Assembly (NCBI GenBank): GCA_036940085.1
Contig: JALLBK010003354.1
Coordinates: forward strand, 967-39,625
Source of the DNA: Discostella pseudostelligera
Lineage: Eukaryota; Bacillariophyta; Thalassiosirophyceae; Thalassiosirales; Thalassiosiraceae
DNA: 38,659 nucleotides
Direction: 5' to 3'
Of this stretch, positions 11,501-21,183 are shown in pieces. Every line of letters begins with the position of its first letter. Position 1 is the stretch's first letter. The notes under the pieces are model-generated. The model saw only the letters and a program-made list of their open reading frames with translations. It ran no database searches and was not told where the DNA came from. The position numbers and the translations under genes were made by a program.

Positions 11501-14500
11501 ACGGTAAGTATAGTGTAGTGTAGAGAATCGTATTTTCTCTGTATGTGTGCAAGTGTGGTTCTGCTGCATCCTTGTGTTTATCTAACTCCACAGTATTGTT
11601 GGTCTCTCTCTCTCTCTCGTTCGTTTTATTTTTCAGGGTAAGAGCGAGGATTGTCCCACCGGATTAAGTTGCTTCGCATTCACCACCTGTGCCGACAAGG
11701 ATACCTTCTACTGTGGCAATAATTTCGTCGAGGCTGGTAGCAATTGCGACACACCCTGTCCCAGTGGGCTAAGCAGCGAATGTCCCCAAGACTTAACGTG
11801 CTTTGCTCACACGCAATGTGCCAAAGAACCCATGGTGGCCGATGCACCGAAGGGGCCGGCGGAATCCAATTTCTGCGGCGCGAGCTTTGACGAGGCGACT
11901 CGGGATTGTTCCCTTCCCTGTCCTACCGGATCGGAATGTCCATCCGGCTTGACTTGCTTCTCCCATACCTCGTGTGCCGACCGCGATTCCTTCATGTGTG
12001 GATCTTCCTGGGATCATGCCTCGGCAACATGCTCCAATCCCTGTCCGAGTGGAGAGCACTCCGACTGTCCCTCGGGTATGCGATGCTTTGCCTACACTCC
12101 ATGCAACAATGCTGGATCGTTCTACTGCGGGACGAGCTTTGATGAAGCGGCCAGCTGTGAGCATCCCTGTCCCTCGGGGTCTAGTTCCGAGTGTCCCGAC
12201 AATTTAAGTTGTTTCTCCTACACCTCGTGTGGTACTGGAGATTTCGACTCCAAGCCACCCACGACGGCGCCGACACAGGGAACTTATGAAATTGGTGACT
12301 CTTTTTATTGTGGAAAGACATTTCTGGAGGCGTCCAATTCGTGTAAGGACAAGTGTCCGAATGGTTCCGCGGACTGTCCCGATGGTCTCAAGTGTTTTGA
12401 GTTTACAACGTGTGTTGGTCGCGAGGAGGAGGAGCCAACTCCTCCAACTACGCAAGGAGGAGGAGGAGTGAATGGCTCGTACTTTTGTGGAAAGAATCTG
12501 GTCGACGCCAATGCGAAGTGTCAGGTGCCTTGCAAGGATGGAACGTCGGATAACTGTCCTTCTGGAGAGTCATGCATTCCTTTCACATCATGCAATGAAA
12601 AGGAAGAAGACGAACCGGAGAGCCCACCAACATTGATCTCGAACACTTTTTACTGTGGAAAGAGTAAGGAAGATGCCGAGGCCTCGTGCGATCGTCCCTG
12701 TCCACTTGGATCGAGTGACTGTCCCGACGATATGATGTGCTTTTCGTTCACGACATGCGCATCCAAGCCGGAGGACGATCCCGCCGTCCCCTCTGCTTCC
12801 CCTCCTTCGGGGGATGAAAATGCTGATCCAAACTCGTTCTACTGCGGTACGAGCTTTGAAAATGCCACATCGACGTGCGGTATTACATGTGTTGGCGGTT
12901 CAAGTTTGGAATGTCCAGATGGCCAAAGTTGTTATGGATACACATCGTGCAATGACCGAGAGAGCTTTTATTGCGGTAAGAGTTGGGAGGACGCTGCATC
13001 GCAATGCTTGAAACCATGTCCCATGGGAAGCAATGATGAGTGTGAAGCCGATGAAGTTTGTTTTGGTTATACTCCGTGCAACTCTGCTCCCGACTTGGAT
13101 ATTCCCGTGGAATCATTCTATTGTGGCGCCACCTTCGAAGAGGCCTCGATGATGTGCACGAAGCCATGTCCATCGGGTAAACATTCGGACTGTGCCTCGG
13201 GTGAATTATGCCATCCGTACACTCCGTGTGGAGAGCGAAATTCGAATTTCTGTGGATCAAGTTGGGTTGATGCCGCCACGAGCTGCCTCGTGCCGTGCCC
13301 AAGGTATGTTATGGCTGTTGCTTTGTGCTTTTGATCCGCCATGGCCATTATTGAGTATTAACCGAACGTCTACCCTGCTTGTAGCGGATCCTCGGCAGAT
13401 TGTCCAGAGGATCAATTCTGTTTCCCATCAACACCTTGCGACGAGGTTGGTTCTTTCTTCTGTGGGTCAAATTTCGATGATGCCACCACCACGTGTAGTA
13501 TTCCTTGCACTTCAGGCCGAAGCAACGTCTGTCCAGATGGCCAAGGTTGTTTTGCGTATACCCTTTGTAGCGAATTTGGAACGAATGCAGTTCCTACACC
13601 ATCACTTGCTCCAGCTCCGGTAGCCCCACCAGATTCCTTTTACTGTGGTGCCTCCTTTGACGATGCTGCCGCTAAGTGTGAAGTTCCATGCCCCAGTGGT
13701 TCGTCTGACGAATGCCCTGGAGATTTACTCTGCTTTGCGAGCACTCCATGCAGCGATAAGGGTTCATTTTTCTGTGGACTTACGTGGGAAATTGCAGCAG
13801 CTACTTGTACTCAACCATGTGAGAGTGGTTTGAGTTCTGATTGTCCCGATAATCAACAATGCTTTGGTTATACTCCGTGTACAAAGAGTGAATCTTTCTT
13901 TTGTGGAACTTCTTTTGACGAAGCTTCTACGACCTGTAAAAATCCCTGCCCAAGTGGTCTAGATAGCGAATGCCCTGAGCAAGAGACTTGCTTCAAGTAC
14001 ACGCCATGTAACGACACCACCCCACCTGACGAGGAATCAAGTGTTCTACCTTACCCGGTGGATTCCTATTTCTGTGGTAATGATTTTGTGGATGCATCAA
14101 CGAAGTGCAGTATGCCCTGTCGCTCTGGCAGTGCAGCGGAATGTCCCGTAGGTCAAGCATGCTTTGGCAATACCGTTTGTGGTGGCGATGATTCGTTTTA
14201 TTGCGGCTTGACGTGGCTCGATGCTTCGAGTGAATGCAAGGACCCTTGCGCTTCCGATGAGGATTGTCCTCAAGGTTCAAAATGCTTTGGATATACGTCA
14301 TGCTCCAATACCAATTCATTTTATTGTGGATCTGATTTCAAAGATGCATCATCAACTTGTAGCCAACCCTGCCCAAGGTGAGTATTTGTTTCCATACTCA
14401 AGTTCTTTCCACTTTCGGTGTACTCACTCTGGCGAAATTGGCTTGTGACAGTGGATTAAGTTCTGAGTGTCCTACTGGTCTGGCGTGTTTCCCAAATACT

Positions 14501-17500
14501 CCATGTTCAAAGGATCCTTCCGCATCACTCGAGCCTTTCTTGGCGACACTCTCTCCCACCGTGTCCAAAACGAAATCTCCTACACGCCTTCCAACGGCTT
14601 TGCCGACTGTTTCGTTACTTGAGCTGAAAGAAACAGCTGTACCATCGTGTTTCCCAAATACTCCATGTTCAAAGGATCCTTCCGCATCACTCGAGCCTTT
14701 CTTGGCGACACTCTCTCCCACCGTGTCCAAAACGAAATCTCCTACACGCCTTCCAACGGCTTTGCCGACTGTTTCGTTACTTGAGCTGAAAGAAACAGCT
14801 GTACCATCAATAGCTATGACCCTCTTTTGTGGAGTAGATGACGAAAGCATAGATTGTTCCCTTCCGTGCACCAATGACGCCGAGTGTCCATTGGACCATG
14901 AGTGTTATGCGACCCAGGAGTGCACTACACAAACCCAACAGGAAAGTACTGATGACGAAGGTTATTTCTACTGCGGGAAGGACTTCACAGATGCTTCCAC
15001 CTCTTGTCCTCTCGCATGCCCTAGTGGCAGTAGTTCTGAATGCATTGACCTTGGTCCTGAGTATTCATGTTTCGCCAGCACGCCATGTGGTGACAAGGAC
15101 TCGTACTACTGCGGCACAACTTGGAGTCATGCAGCGTCGAATTGCTTATTCCCCTGCACCAGTGGGTTAGACAGTGAATGCCCTGATGATACATTCTGCT
15201 TCCCATATACATCTTGTGACAAAAACGAATCATTCATGTGTGGAACAAGCTTTGAGGACGCCTCTACCTGTGAACGACCTTGCCCCTCGGGAAGCAGCAG
15301 TGAATGTGCGTTTGGCGAATCATGCTTCACCCGTACGACTTGTGGAGCTAAAGAGGCTACTAGCGTGTCGACAGATCAGCAAGAATCTTCCTCGGGTTCC
15401 TTTTTCTGTGGAACGAGCTACGGAGATGCAACCTCATCGTGTGAACATGCATGTCCTAGGTGAGTACAATTCTCGTTTGTGCACCACTGCTTGTTTGACT
15501 TCCAGCATCTAATAGTAATTCTATTTGTCAGTGGCTTGTCCGAAGATTGCCCTGGTGATCTTCATTGTTTCGCGGGAACTTCGTGTGAGGCAAGCGAATC
15601 GTTTTTCTGCGGAGCAACTTTTGAAGCAGCAGCTACTTCGTGTGCCATTCCATGCAAAAATGGTCTCAGCTCTGATTGTCCTATCGGAGAGAAATGTTAT
15701 GGGTACACTCCATGCACAAGTTCAAATACTTTTTACTGTGGATTGACTTTCGAGGAGGCGTCAAGTACTTGCGACGAACCTTGCCCCTCCGGTGTGGATT
15801 CCGAATGTTTGGGATCGGCGACTTGTCACAAATACACAACATGCGCAGTCGGTGTAACTTCACAATCGGTAGAGACAAATGATGTAAATTCTGATTCATT
15901 CTTTTGCGGATTCAGCTTCCAAGATGCGTCAGATAGCTGCGAGGTTGCTTGTCCAAGTGGTTCTTCTACCGAGTGTGGTGATGGCCAACAATGTTTTCCG
16001 TTTACTACGTGCTCAAAGCAGAAACCCGAGACGTACTTCTGTGGCGCCACTCATTCAAACGCAAACTTGTCTTGTACACACTCTTGCAGCAGCAGCAGTG
16101 ACTGCCCAAACGGTGAATCATGCTTTGCTTTTACTACTTGCGTTGTTCCCAAGAATGATCAATCAATAAATGATCAATCTGACAGCGAACTAGTCAATGT
16201 AAATGTTTCATCTGACACTGACAATAGTAATGAGGAAGATTCCATCTCGTCGGAAACTAGCACTGTGGATGTATCAATCACGTCATCTGAAGCGAACACG
16301 GAGGATGAATCAATCACGTCGTTCTCGGCGGAAATTCCTAGTGAATCATACTTCTGTGGATTGAGTTATGAAGATGCTTCGACAACATGTTCCGTTCCGT
16401 GTCCTGACCGAGATAGCTCGAAATGCCCTGACCTTCAGCAATGCTACGCATACACGCCTTGTGCCAACCCAGAGTCCTTTTTCTGTGGAAATAATATAGA
16501 CGATGCAAACGAGTCATGCACAGTTCCTTGTCGAAACGGTTCCTCTAGCTCTTGTCCAAATGGCCAGTCATGCTATGCTTACACTGAATGCAAGTTCCCA
16601 TCTACCACTGCACCGACAAACCGTCTGCCATCTCGTCCAACAACCCGGTATCCAACTAGCGATCCTACTTCAAGAGTAAGAAACTGTATGATACAACTGG
16701 ATGTTTCAATTCGTGAAGAATCATATCTTATATTTCTTGTCTACTTCTCTTCAACAGCCTACTACCGCACTACCAACCCCAAAGGTAAATAATCTCTGAT
16801 ATTTCTATTGTCTGTGTGTCCTAAATCAATTCATACTTATTTTTCTCCGTCTTTCAGCCAACGTCATACCCCACCGAGCAACCCACCGAATTTCCCACTG
16901 AACCTCCCACTCTTCACCCAATAACACCCAATCCAACTGAATTTCCAACGAAATTCCCGACGAATATTCCAACAAAGTCTCCCATCATTCCAGTCTTCTT
17001 TAATGTGCCAGAAGACTCTTTCTATTGTGGCGTTACGTTCAACCATGCATCTGAACTATGCGGAGTACCCTGCCCGGGAGGGGATGAGGATTGTCCTAAT
17101 GGTTTGACATGCTTTGGTAACACACCCTGTGGAGACAAGAGCTCTTTTTTCTGCGGCACATCGTATGGAGATGCCAGCAGCAAATGCACTTCACAATGCC
17201 AACATGGCTCGGCAAACGAGTGTCCTTCTGGTGAGAGTTGCTTTGCATACACTGAGTGCAAGGCTATCACCGACATGCCGACCGAGCAACCCACGGATCC
17301 ACCATCATTGGAACCAACGAAGCGACCAACGTCTTCTCCGATAAAATTAACTGCAAAGGTAAGCAGAGAGCTGCTGTGTCTATTTTTGGTAACTACATTC
17401 TTTGGCTGATCAACCCAATTGTGTATTTGCAGCCCTCCTCGGAACCAACCCTCAGTCCTGTGTCAAAAGAGCCTTCCCTTAGTCCTGAGTCAAAAGAGCC

Positions 17501-20201
17501 TTCCCTCAGCCCTGTTGCGAAGGTTATTGAACCTGCAGAAACTACCTCTGATAGTGACGAGCCTGTCGAGGAAGTAGATGAACCTGTTGAGGAAAAAGCT
17601 CCTGTCACGGAAGAAGAGGAGCCTGTCGAGGAAGAAGAGGAGCCTACGGAAGAGAAAGTGGAGGAACCAGCCGCAGAAGAGGAGGAAAAGGAGCCTAACG
17701 AAGAAGAATCGGAACCCATCGAAGAGAAGGAGGAGTCAGATGAGTCAGCAGCTTTGGTGATTGAGCTCAAACCTTGCGAAGACCCCCTATCGATGACAGT
17801 CAATCAAGCCTACTGGCGGAGCTGGAGTTCTGGTCTTCCTGAAACATGCAATAAGTTCGAAGCCGCTGACATAGATGCTACAACCTATACCCATCTTGTG
17901 TATTCATATGCATCAATTTCCGCAGATGGCCACATGGAGCCTTGGGTCGGTTCATGGGATGAAGTCGACAAGTACCGTGAATTCAACAAAGTAAAAGAGC
18001 GCAACCCCAACGTCAAGACTCTCATGGCTGTTTCGGCGGGTGTATTTTATGGCGCAGGGATGACACCTGTTACGTTCAACGAAGTGGCTGAAACCGAGAA
18101 AACTCGAATGGCATTTGCCCAAAGTGTGGTTACATTCCTTGAACTATATGAGTTTGATGGCATTGATATTGACTGGGACACACCATTATCAGAAGATAAA
18201 GGTGGCAGCCCTGAAAACTACGAACGATTCGTTGCGTTGGCCAAAGAAATCAGGCTTGCATTTGAGAGTTCTGCGAAAAAGTTCATTTTCACCATCACTC
18301 TTCCTCCTACTGATTGGGAACTTTTAGACTACGATGTCGTAGGGTTGTCAGAGCATGTTGATTGGTTCAATTTAATGTCATTTGATTATCATACACCGGA
18401 AAACATACCGAAGACTGTTGGTGCTCATTCTGATCTCAAACTGATCGACTCCGTGATATTTGAATTGCTGGCTGATACCATCCCGACGAAATTTGTTTTG
18501 GGAATGGCTGCTTTCGGGCGAACATATACGTTGGCCGACGATCGATGCCTAGAGTTGGGGTGTCCTTTCCGATCTCCTGGTCTCGGAGGGTGCGGAAATA
18601 CTCCTGGATTTATTCCCTTTCATGAAATTCACGAGTATATCCAGAGTAAATCATACGATGAAGTGTATCAAGATGTAAGCAGTAGCTCTATGGTCGCGGT
18701 TGTTGGTGGCGACCAAATGATATCGTATGACGACGAGTCCACGTGGGCTATCAAAGAAGCTTATGCTGAGATGATGTGTTTGCGAGGCACAATGCTCTGG
18801 TCTGTAGACATGCTCAAGTCCCAGTCTGCTTCATCACCTCAGGCTGTAGCAGTAGCAGGTATGGGAGCTGTTCGATCGTTGTCAACAGTGAACTCACCAT
18901 CTGAGCGATGCACACTCTGCAGCGATGGTATGGTCTTCACAAACGGTGTCGTTGACGACAATGGGGTACAAGCATCTTGTTCTGATATTCATGCAAGGCT
19001 GGATGCTACGTTTGTTCCGATACTCAGCGATCAATGCATAGAGACTATCTCCAAGTTTGGCAAAGATTGTTGTGTCGGGGATGATTTCCAATCGTGCGAT
19101 ATTTGCGATGAAGGTGCCAGAACAGAGATGTTTGACAATAAAAGCATTGTCTACGGTGGAAGCATGACAACTTGCAAAGCACTCTCCGATTCATTCCATC
19201 ACACTAAAGGGTTCAGCTTCAAATGCTCCCTTGCCAGGTCATTGATGACGAGTTCATGCTGTGCGGAACCTTGTAACGTCTGCCCTTCCGGGGGAGAGAT
19301 CATGAGTGAAAACACAATAGAGCTCGACGGACAGAAGGTCGGATGTGCAGAAGCTGAGTTATCACTCAAACAATCAAGTGTCTTCAATGGATCTGACCAG
19401 TGTTCATCCTTTGTATCACGTTACTCTGACATGTGCTGTTCACAAGTCGGAATCAGGGAATCCCCTTCACTTGACCCAGAACAGTTGTCTACTCCGTGCA
19501 ATGTTTGTCTAAGAAACCATATCCACCATGAATTGAACTCAGAGGCAGTAATCGAATACAGAGGTTCCTCTATCTCGTGCCTTGACCTGAACTCGATCTT
19601 GGCACGAAATGAATTAGAATCGAGCGAAACCTGCAGTGAAACACAATCTGATCTATTTGAAAGCTGTTGCTATGAAAAATGCTCTCTATGCGGGGATAAA
19701 TCTCTACGATGGGATTCCACAGTGAAGTTCAATGATCAAATCATATCATGCCACGAGCTAGGATCCATGTTTACTCTAGGCACGGTACGAGAAGGCAGTG
19801 ACCAATGCGATGCCATACAGTCTGCGTATTCAAGTGCCTGCTGCTACAGTCCACCCAAGCAGAGATGCAACTTGTGTGATTTCGGTTCAGTTTCATTCGA
19901 GGTCAATGCGCAATCCTTCGTAAAGAGCAGTTCATCTTCGATACATTGCATGAATTTGGTTGAAAACTTGGCTGAGAGAGAGGAAGAAGGCAGTCAGGTT
20001 TGTGAAGACTCGAAGGTGGTGTTCTCCACGAAATGTTGCCACACTTCTCAGTCTCCAAGTTCAGACGACTCTTATTATGTTTGGTTGGCTAGCCATCTTT
20101 CTGGTTCATCGCCGAATGCTGGAACCTCCACTACAATACCATTTTTCGTATTTGTCATGACCCAGTTGCTCTTTGCAACATACATGTTTGTGCTTGGCTA
20201 G
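8566..20201 (+). CDS. Giant surface protein: 40 six-Cys repeats + GH18 chitinase-like domain
   Basis: Predicted 3592-residue protein from nine exons: 8566-9477, 9746-11503, 11637-13303, 13385-14377, 14452-15459, 15532-16675, 16758-16784, 16858-17358, 17433-20201. All junctions are GT-AG and preserve frame. I chose the ATG at 8566 because it directly precedes a hydrophobic stretch (about residues 15-36), a signal peptide or signal anchor. Order of parts: low-complexity and Pro-Thr/Ser linker with an acidic patch; 40 Cys-rich repeats (9955-17253) broken by Thr/Pro linkers; acidic Glu-Pro hinge (17520-17770); GH18 barrel (about residues 2790-3130); six CxxC...C...C...CC modules; C-terminal hydrophobic 20-mer (transmembrane or GPI signal). 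The GH18 signature reads DGIDIDWD, so the proton-donor Glu is Asp2919. It is probably a wall- or chitin-associated surface protein; the repeats may bind polysaccharide, which is inferred. The exon model is untested. Confidence 0.85.
9478..9745 (+). other. Intron 1 of the giant gene
   Basis: GTAAGT donor at 9478 and TTCAACAG acceptor ending at 9745, phase 0, 268 bp. It falls in the Pro-Thr linker; the exon resumes with Pro-Ser. Translation through it loses the linker composition and gives Cys/Trp-rich nonsense. Confidence 0.8.
11504..11636 (+). other. Intron 2 of the giant gene, inside a Cys repeat
   Basis: GTAAGT donor, TTTTTCAG acceptor after a CT-rich tract, phase 0, 133 bp. It splits repeat 9 between CPT and the Gly of the central loop. 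In-frame stops lie within it. Confidence 0.88.
13304..13384 (+). other. Intron 3 of the giant gene, inside a Cys repeat
   Basis: GTATGT donor, CTTGTAG acceptor, phase 2, 81 bp. It splits the Ser codon of CP-S-G in repeat 20. Confidence 0.88.
14378..14451 (+). other. Intron 4 of the giant gene, inside a Cys repeat
   Basis: GTGAGT donor, TGACAG acceptor, phase 2, 74 bp. It splits the same Ser codon of CP-S-G in repeat 27. Confidence 0.88.
14485..14808 (+). repeat. Perfect 162-bp tandem duplication inside exon 5
   Basis: Bases 14485-14646 and 14647-14808 appear identical. The unit is 54 codons and keeps frame. It contains the last third of Cys repeat 27 (CFPNTPC) plus a Ser/Pro/Thr linker ending in ETAVPS, so the second copy carries an orphan fragment with only two cysteines. 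Confidence 0.92.
15460..15531 (+). other. Intron 5 of the giant gene, inside a Cys repeat
   Basis: GTGAGT donor, TTGTCAG acceptor, phase 2, 72 bp. It splits the Ser codon of CP-S-G in repeat 32. Confidence 0.88.
16676..16857 (+). other. Introns 6 and 7 flanking a 27-bp microexon
   Basis: Intron 6 is 16676-16757 (GTAAGA...TTCAACAG) and intron 7 is 16785-16857 (GTAAAT...CTTTCAG). Between them 16758-16784 codes nine residues, PTTALPTPK, in phase 0 on both sides. The composition matches the flanking Pro-Thr linker, which supports the microexon as real. Skipping it would keep frame. Confidence 0.7.
17359..17432 (+). other. Intron 8 of the giant gene
   Basis: GTAAGC donor, TATTTGCAG acceptor, phase 0, 74 bp. 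Exon 9 resumes with Pro-Ser-Ser-Glu-Pro, again at a Pro codon in a linker. Confidence 0.82.
17808..18815 (+). other. GH18 chitinase-like domain with Glu-to-Asp at the catalytic position
   Basis: Family GH18 hydrolases cleave beta-1,4-GlcNAc polymers using the DxxDxDxE motif on strand beta-4. Recognisable blocks are the YWRSW start strand, THLVYSYA, KTLMAVSAG, then FDGIDIDWD (motif at 18156-18179), FIFTITLPP, WFNLMSFDYH, VLGMAAFGRTYTL and the final GTMLWSVDML strand. The last motif residue, the proton-donor Glu in active enzymes, is GAC (Asp) at 18177-18179. The other two motif Asp are kept. The substitution suggests a weak or inactive enzyme, perhaps a chitin-binding lectin. Confidence 0.88.
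18904..20042 (+). repeat. Six C-terminal CxxC...C...C...CC modules
   Basis: Six consecutive units of about 55-65 residues follow the GH18 barrel. Each starts with CxxC (CTLC, CDIC, CNVC, CNVC, CSLC, CNLC), then a single Cys, a single Cys and a final CC. Cysteine spacing differs from that of the N-terminal array, so this is a second, unrelated disulfide-rich repeat. No family recognised. Confidence 0.75.
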
Positions 20202-21183
20202 ACCTATTGTTTTCTCGCTTTGCAATTCCATCCGAATCCGAGTGTTAGAATGAGTCATATGTACAATAGTAATCAAATAGATATGACTTCATGAGACTTC
20301 GAATATAGCTACCGATAGCAATGATTATGCTGACATTGTCCAAGCCTAATTGAGCGGATATCAATACCTCGATGCACAAATACTACCTAGTCCTTACTCT
20401 CATGACCCTCGTATGCATTGCCGTTGTCAAGAACCGCCGCCAATCATCAGTTGGATAGGATTGTTCCCATCGTTAGGTCTGCCTCGTCTCATCGATTTTC
20501 TTAAAATCTAGCTCTCTCAGCGGAGCATGCTCGCACCAAAAGTTAGATTGCGTCGAGCATGCATGTTCAAGTGGTAGCGTTGGTGTTGAATGTGGCACGA
20601 GGCTAATGAATGCATCATACTCATCATCTCTTCGTTGCCATGGCATCGGGCAGGCAGCAGTGGGCTCATGATTATTTTAATAACTAGTAAACAATGAGGA
20701 CAATTGAAATTACTAATCCTGGTTTGAAGCGGAGGCGCCAATGCATGATACAAATGAATATGAAAATGATGTTTCACACGTATCATTACCAAGATAACAT
20801 TATGAGAATCGGCCAAGATATCATGTCACAGGAAGAATCGGTTGGTCGTTGATCGACTGCGAGTGGTCGTGAAAATGGCATTCAGTTCCATGAATAAACC
20901 TCTGTTTCCATGTTGTGTGTAACTGCCTGCTACCCCTATTGACTAGAACTGGAAGCACAGCGGGCAAGAGTACGATAATCCATCCTCCCTTCACACCAAC
21001 GAACTTCATTATTTGCCACGGTATTTGTCGGCCTATTTTCCAAACCCATCTTTCTCACGTGCAGTGTCATTGAACAAGGATTCATTCAAACGCTGATGGA
21101 ATATCCGACGGCAACCACCGCTAGGGAGCCGACAGCCGATCCAAGTGTGGAGAGTAAAGATTTGACATCTTCCCGTTGGTCGT
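20202..21183. other. Convergent intergenic region
   Basis: A 982-bp gap between the stop of the giant gene and the 3' end of the kinase gene. It should contain both 3' UTRs. The only structure I see is an inverted repeat at 20525-20533 / 20554-20562 (GCATGCTCG and CGAGCATGC, 20-bp loop). No gene or mobile element recognised. Confidence 0.5.
20525..20562. repeat. Inverted repeat, 9-bp arms
   Basis: GCATGCTCG at 20525-20533 and CGAGCATGC at 20554-20562 could form a 9-bp stem with a 20-base loop, 324 bp past the giant gene stop. A role in 3'-end formation is possible but unsupported. Confidence 0.35.

Larger units (their letters stand above)
9955..17253 (+). repeat. Array of 40 six-cysteine protein repeats (interrupted by introns and linkers)
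   Basis: Counted by eye across exons 2-8: 40 units of about 36-42 residues. Pattern: F-[YF]-C-G, about ten residues with a conserved [DE]-A, C, x2-3, C-P, a Gly-containing loop, [ED]-C-P, x4-5, C-[FY], x2, T-x-C. Each unit has six Cys, so three disulfides are likely in the secretory pathway. The first unit (9955) and the one at about 14823 are the most divergent. Runs of 2-3 units are separated by Thr/Pro/Glu linkers. I do not recognise a named family. It has the look of a small disulfide-rich carbohydrate-binding module, but that is inference from its linkage to a GH18 domain. Confidence 0.85.

Noticed and set aside
20560..20620. Possible tRNA-like segment (AAGTGGTAGCG followed by TTGAAT)
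   Set aside because: No cloverleaf with paired acceptor and T stems could be drawn, and the T-loop consensus GTTCGAAT is missing.
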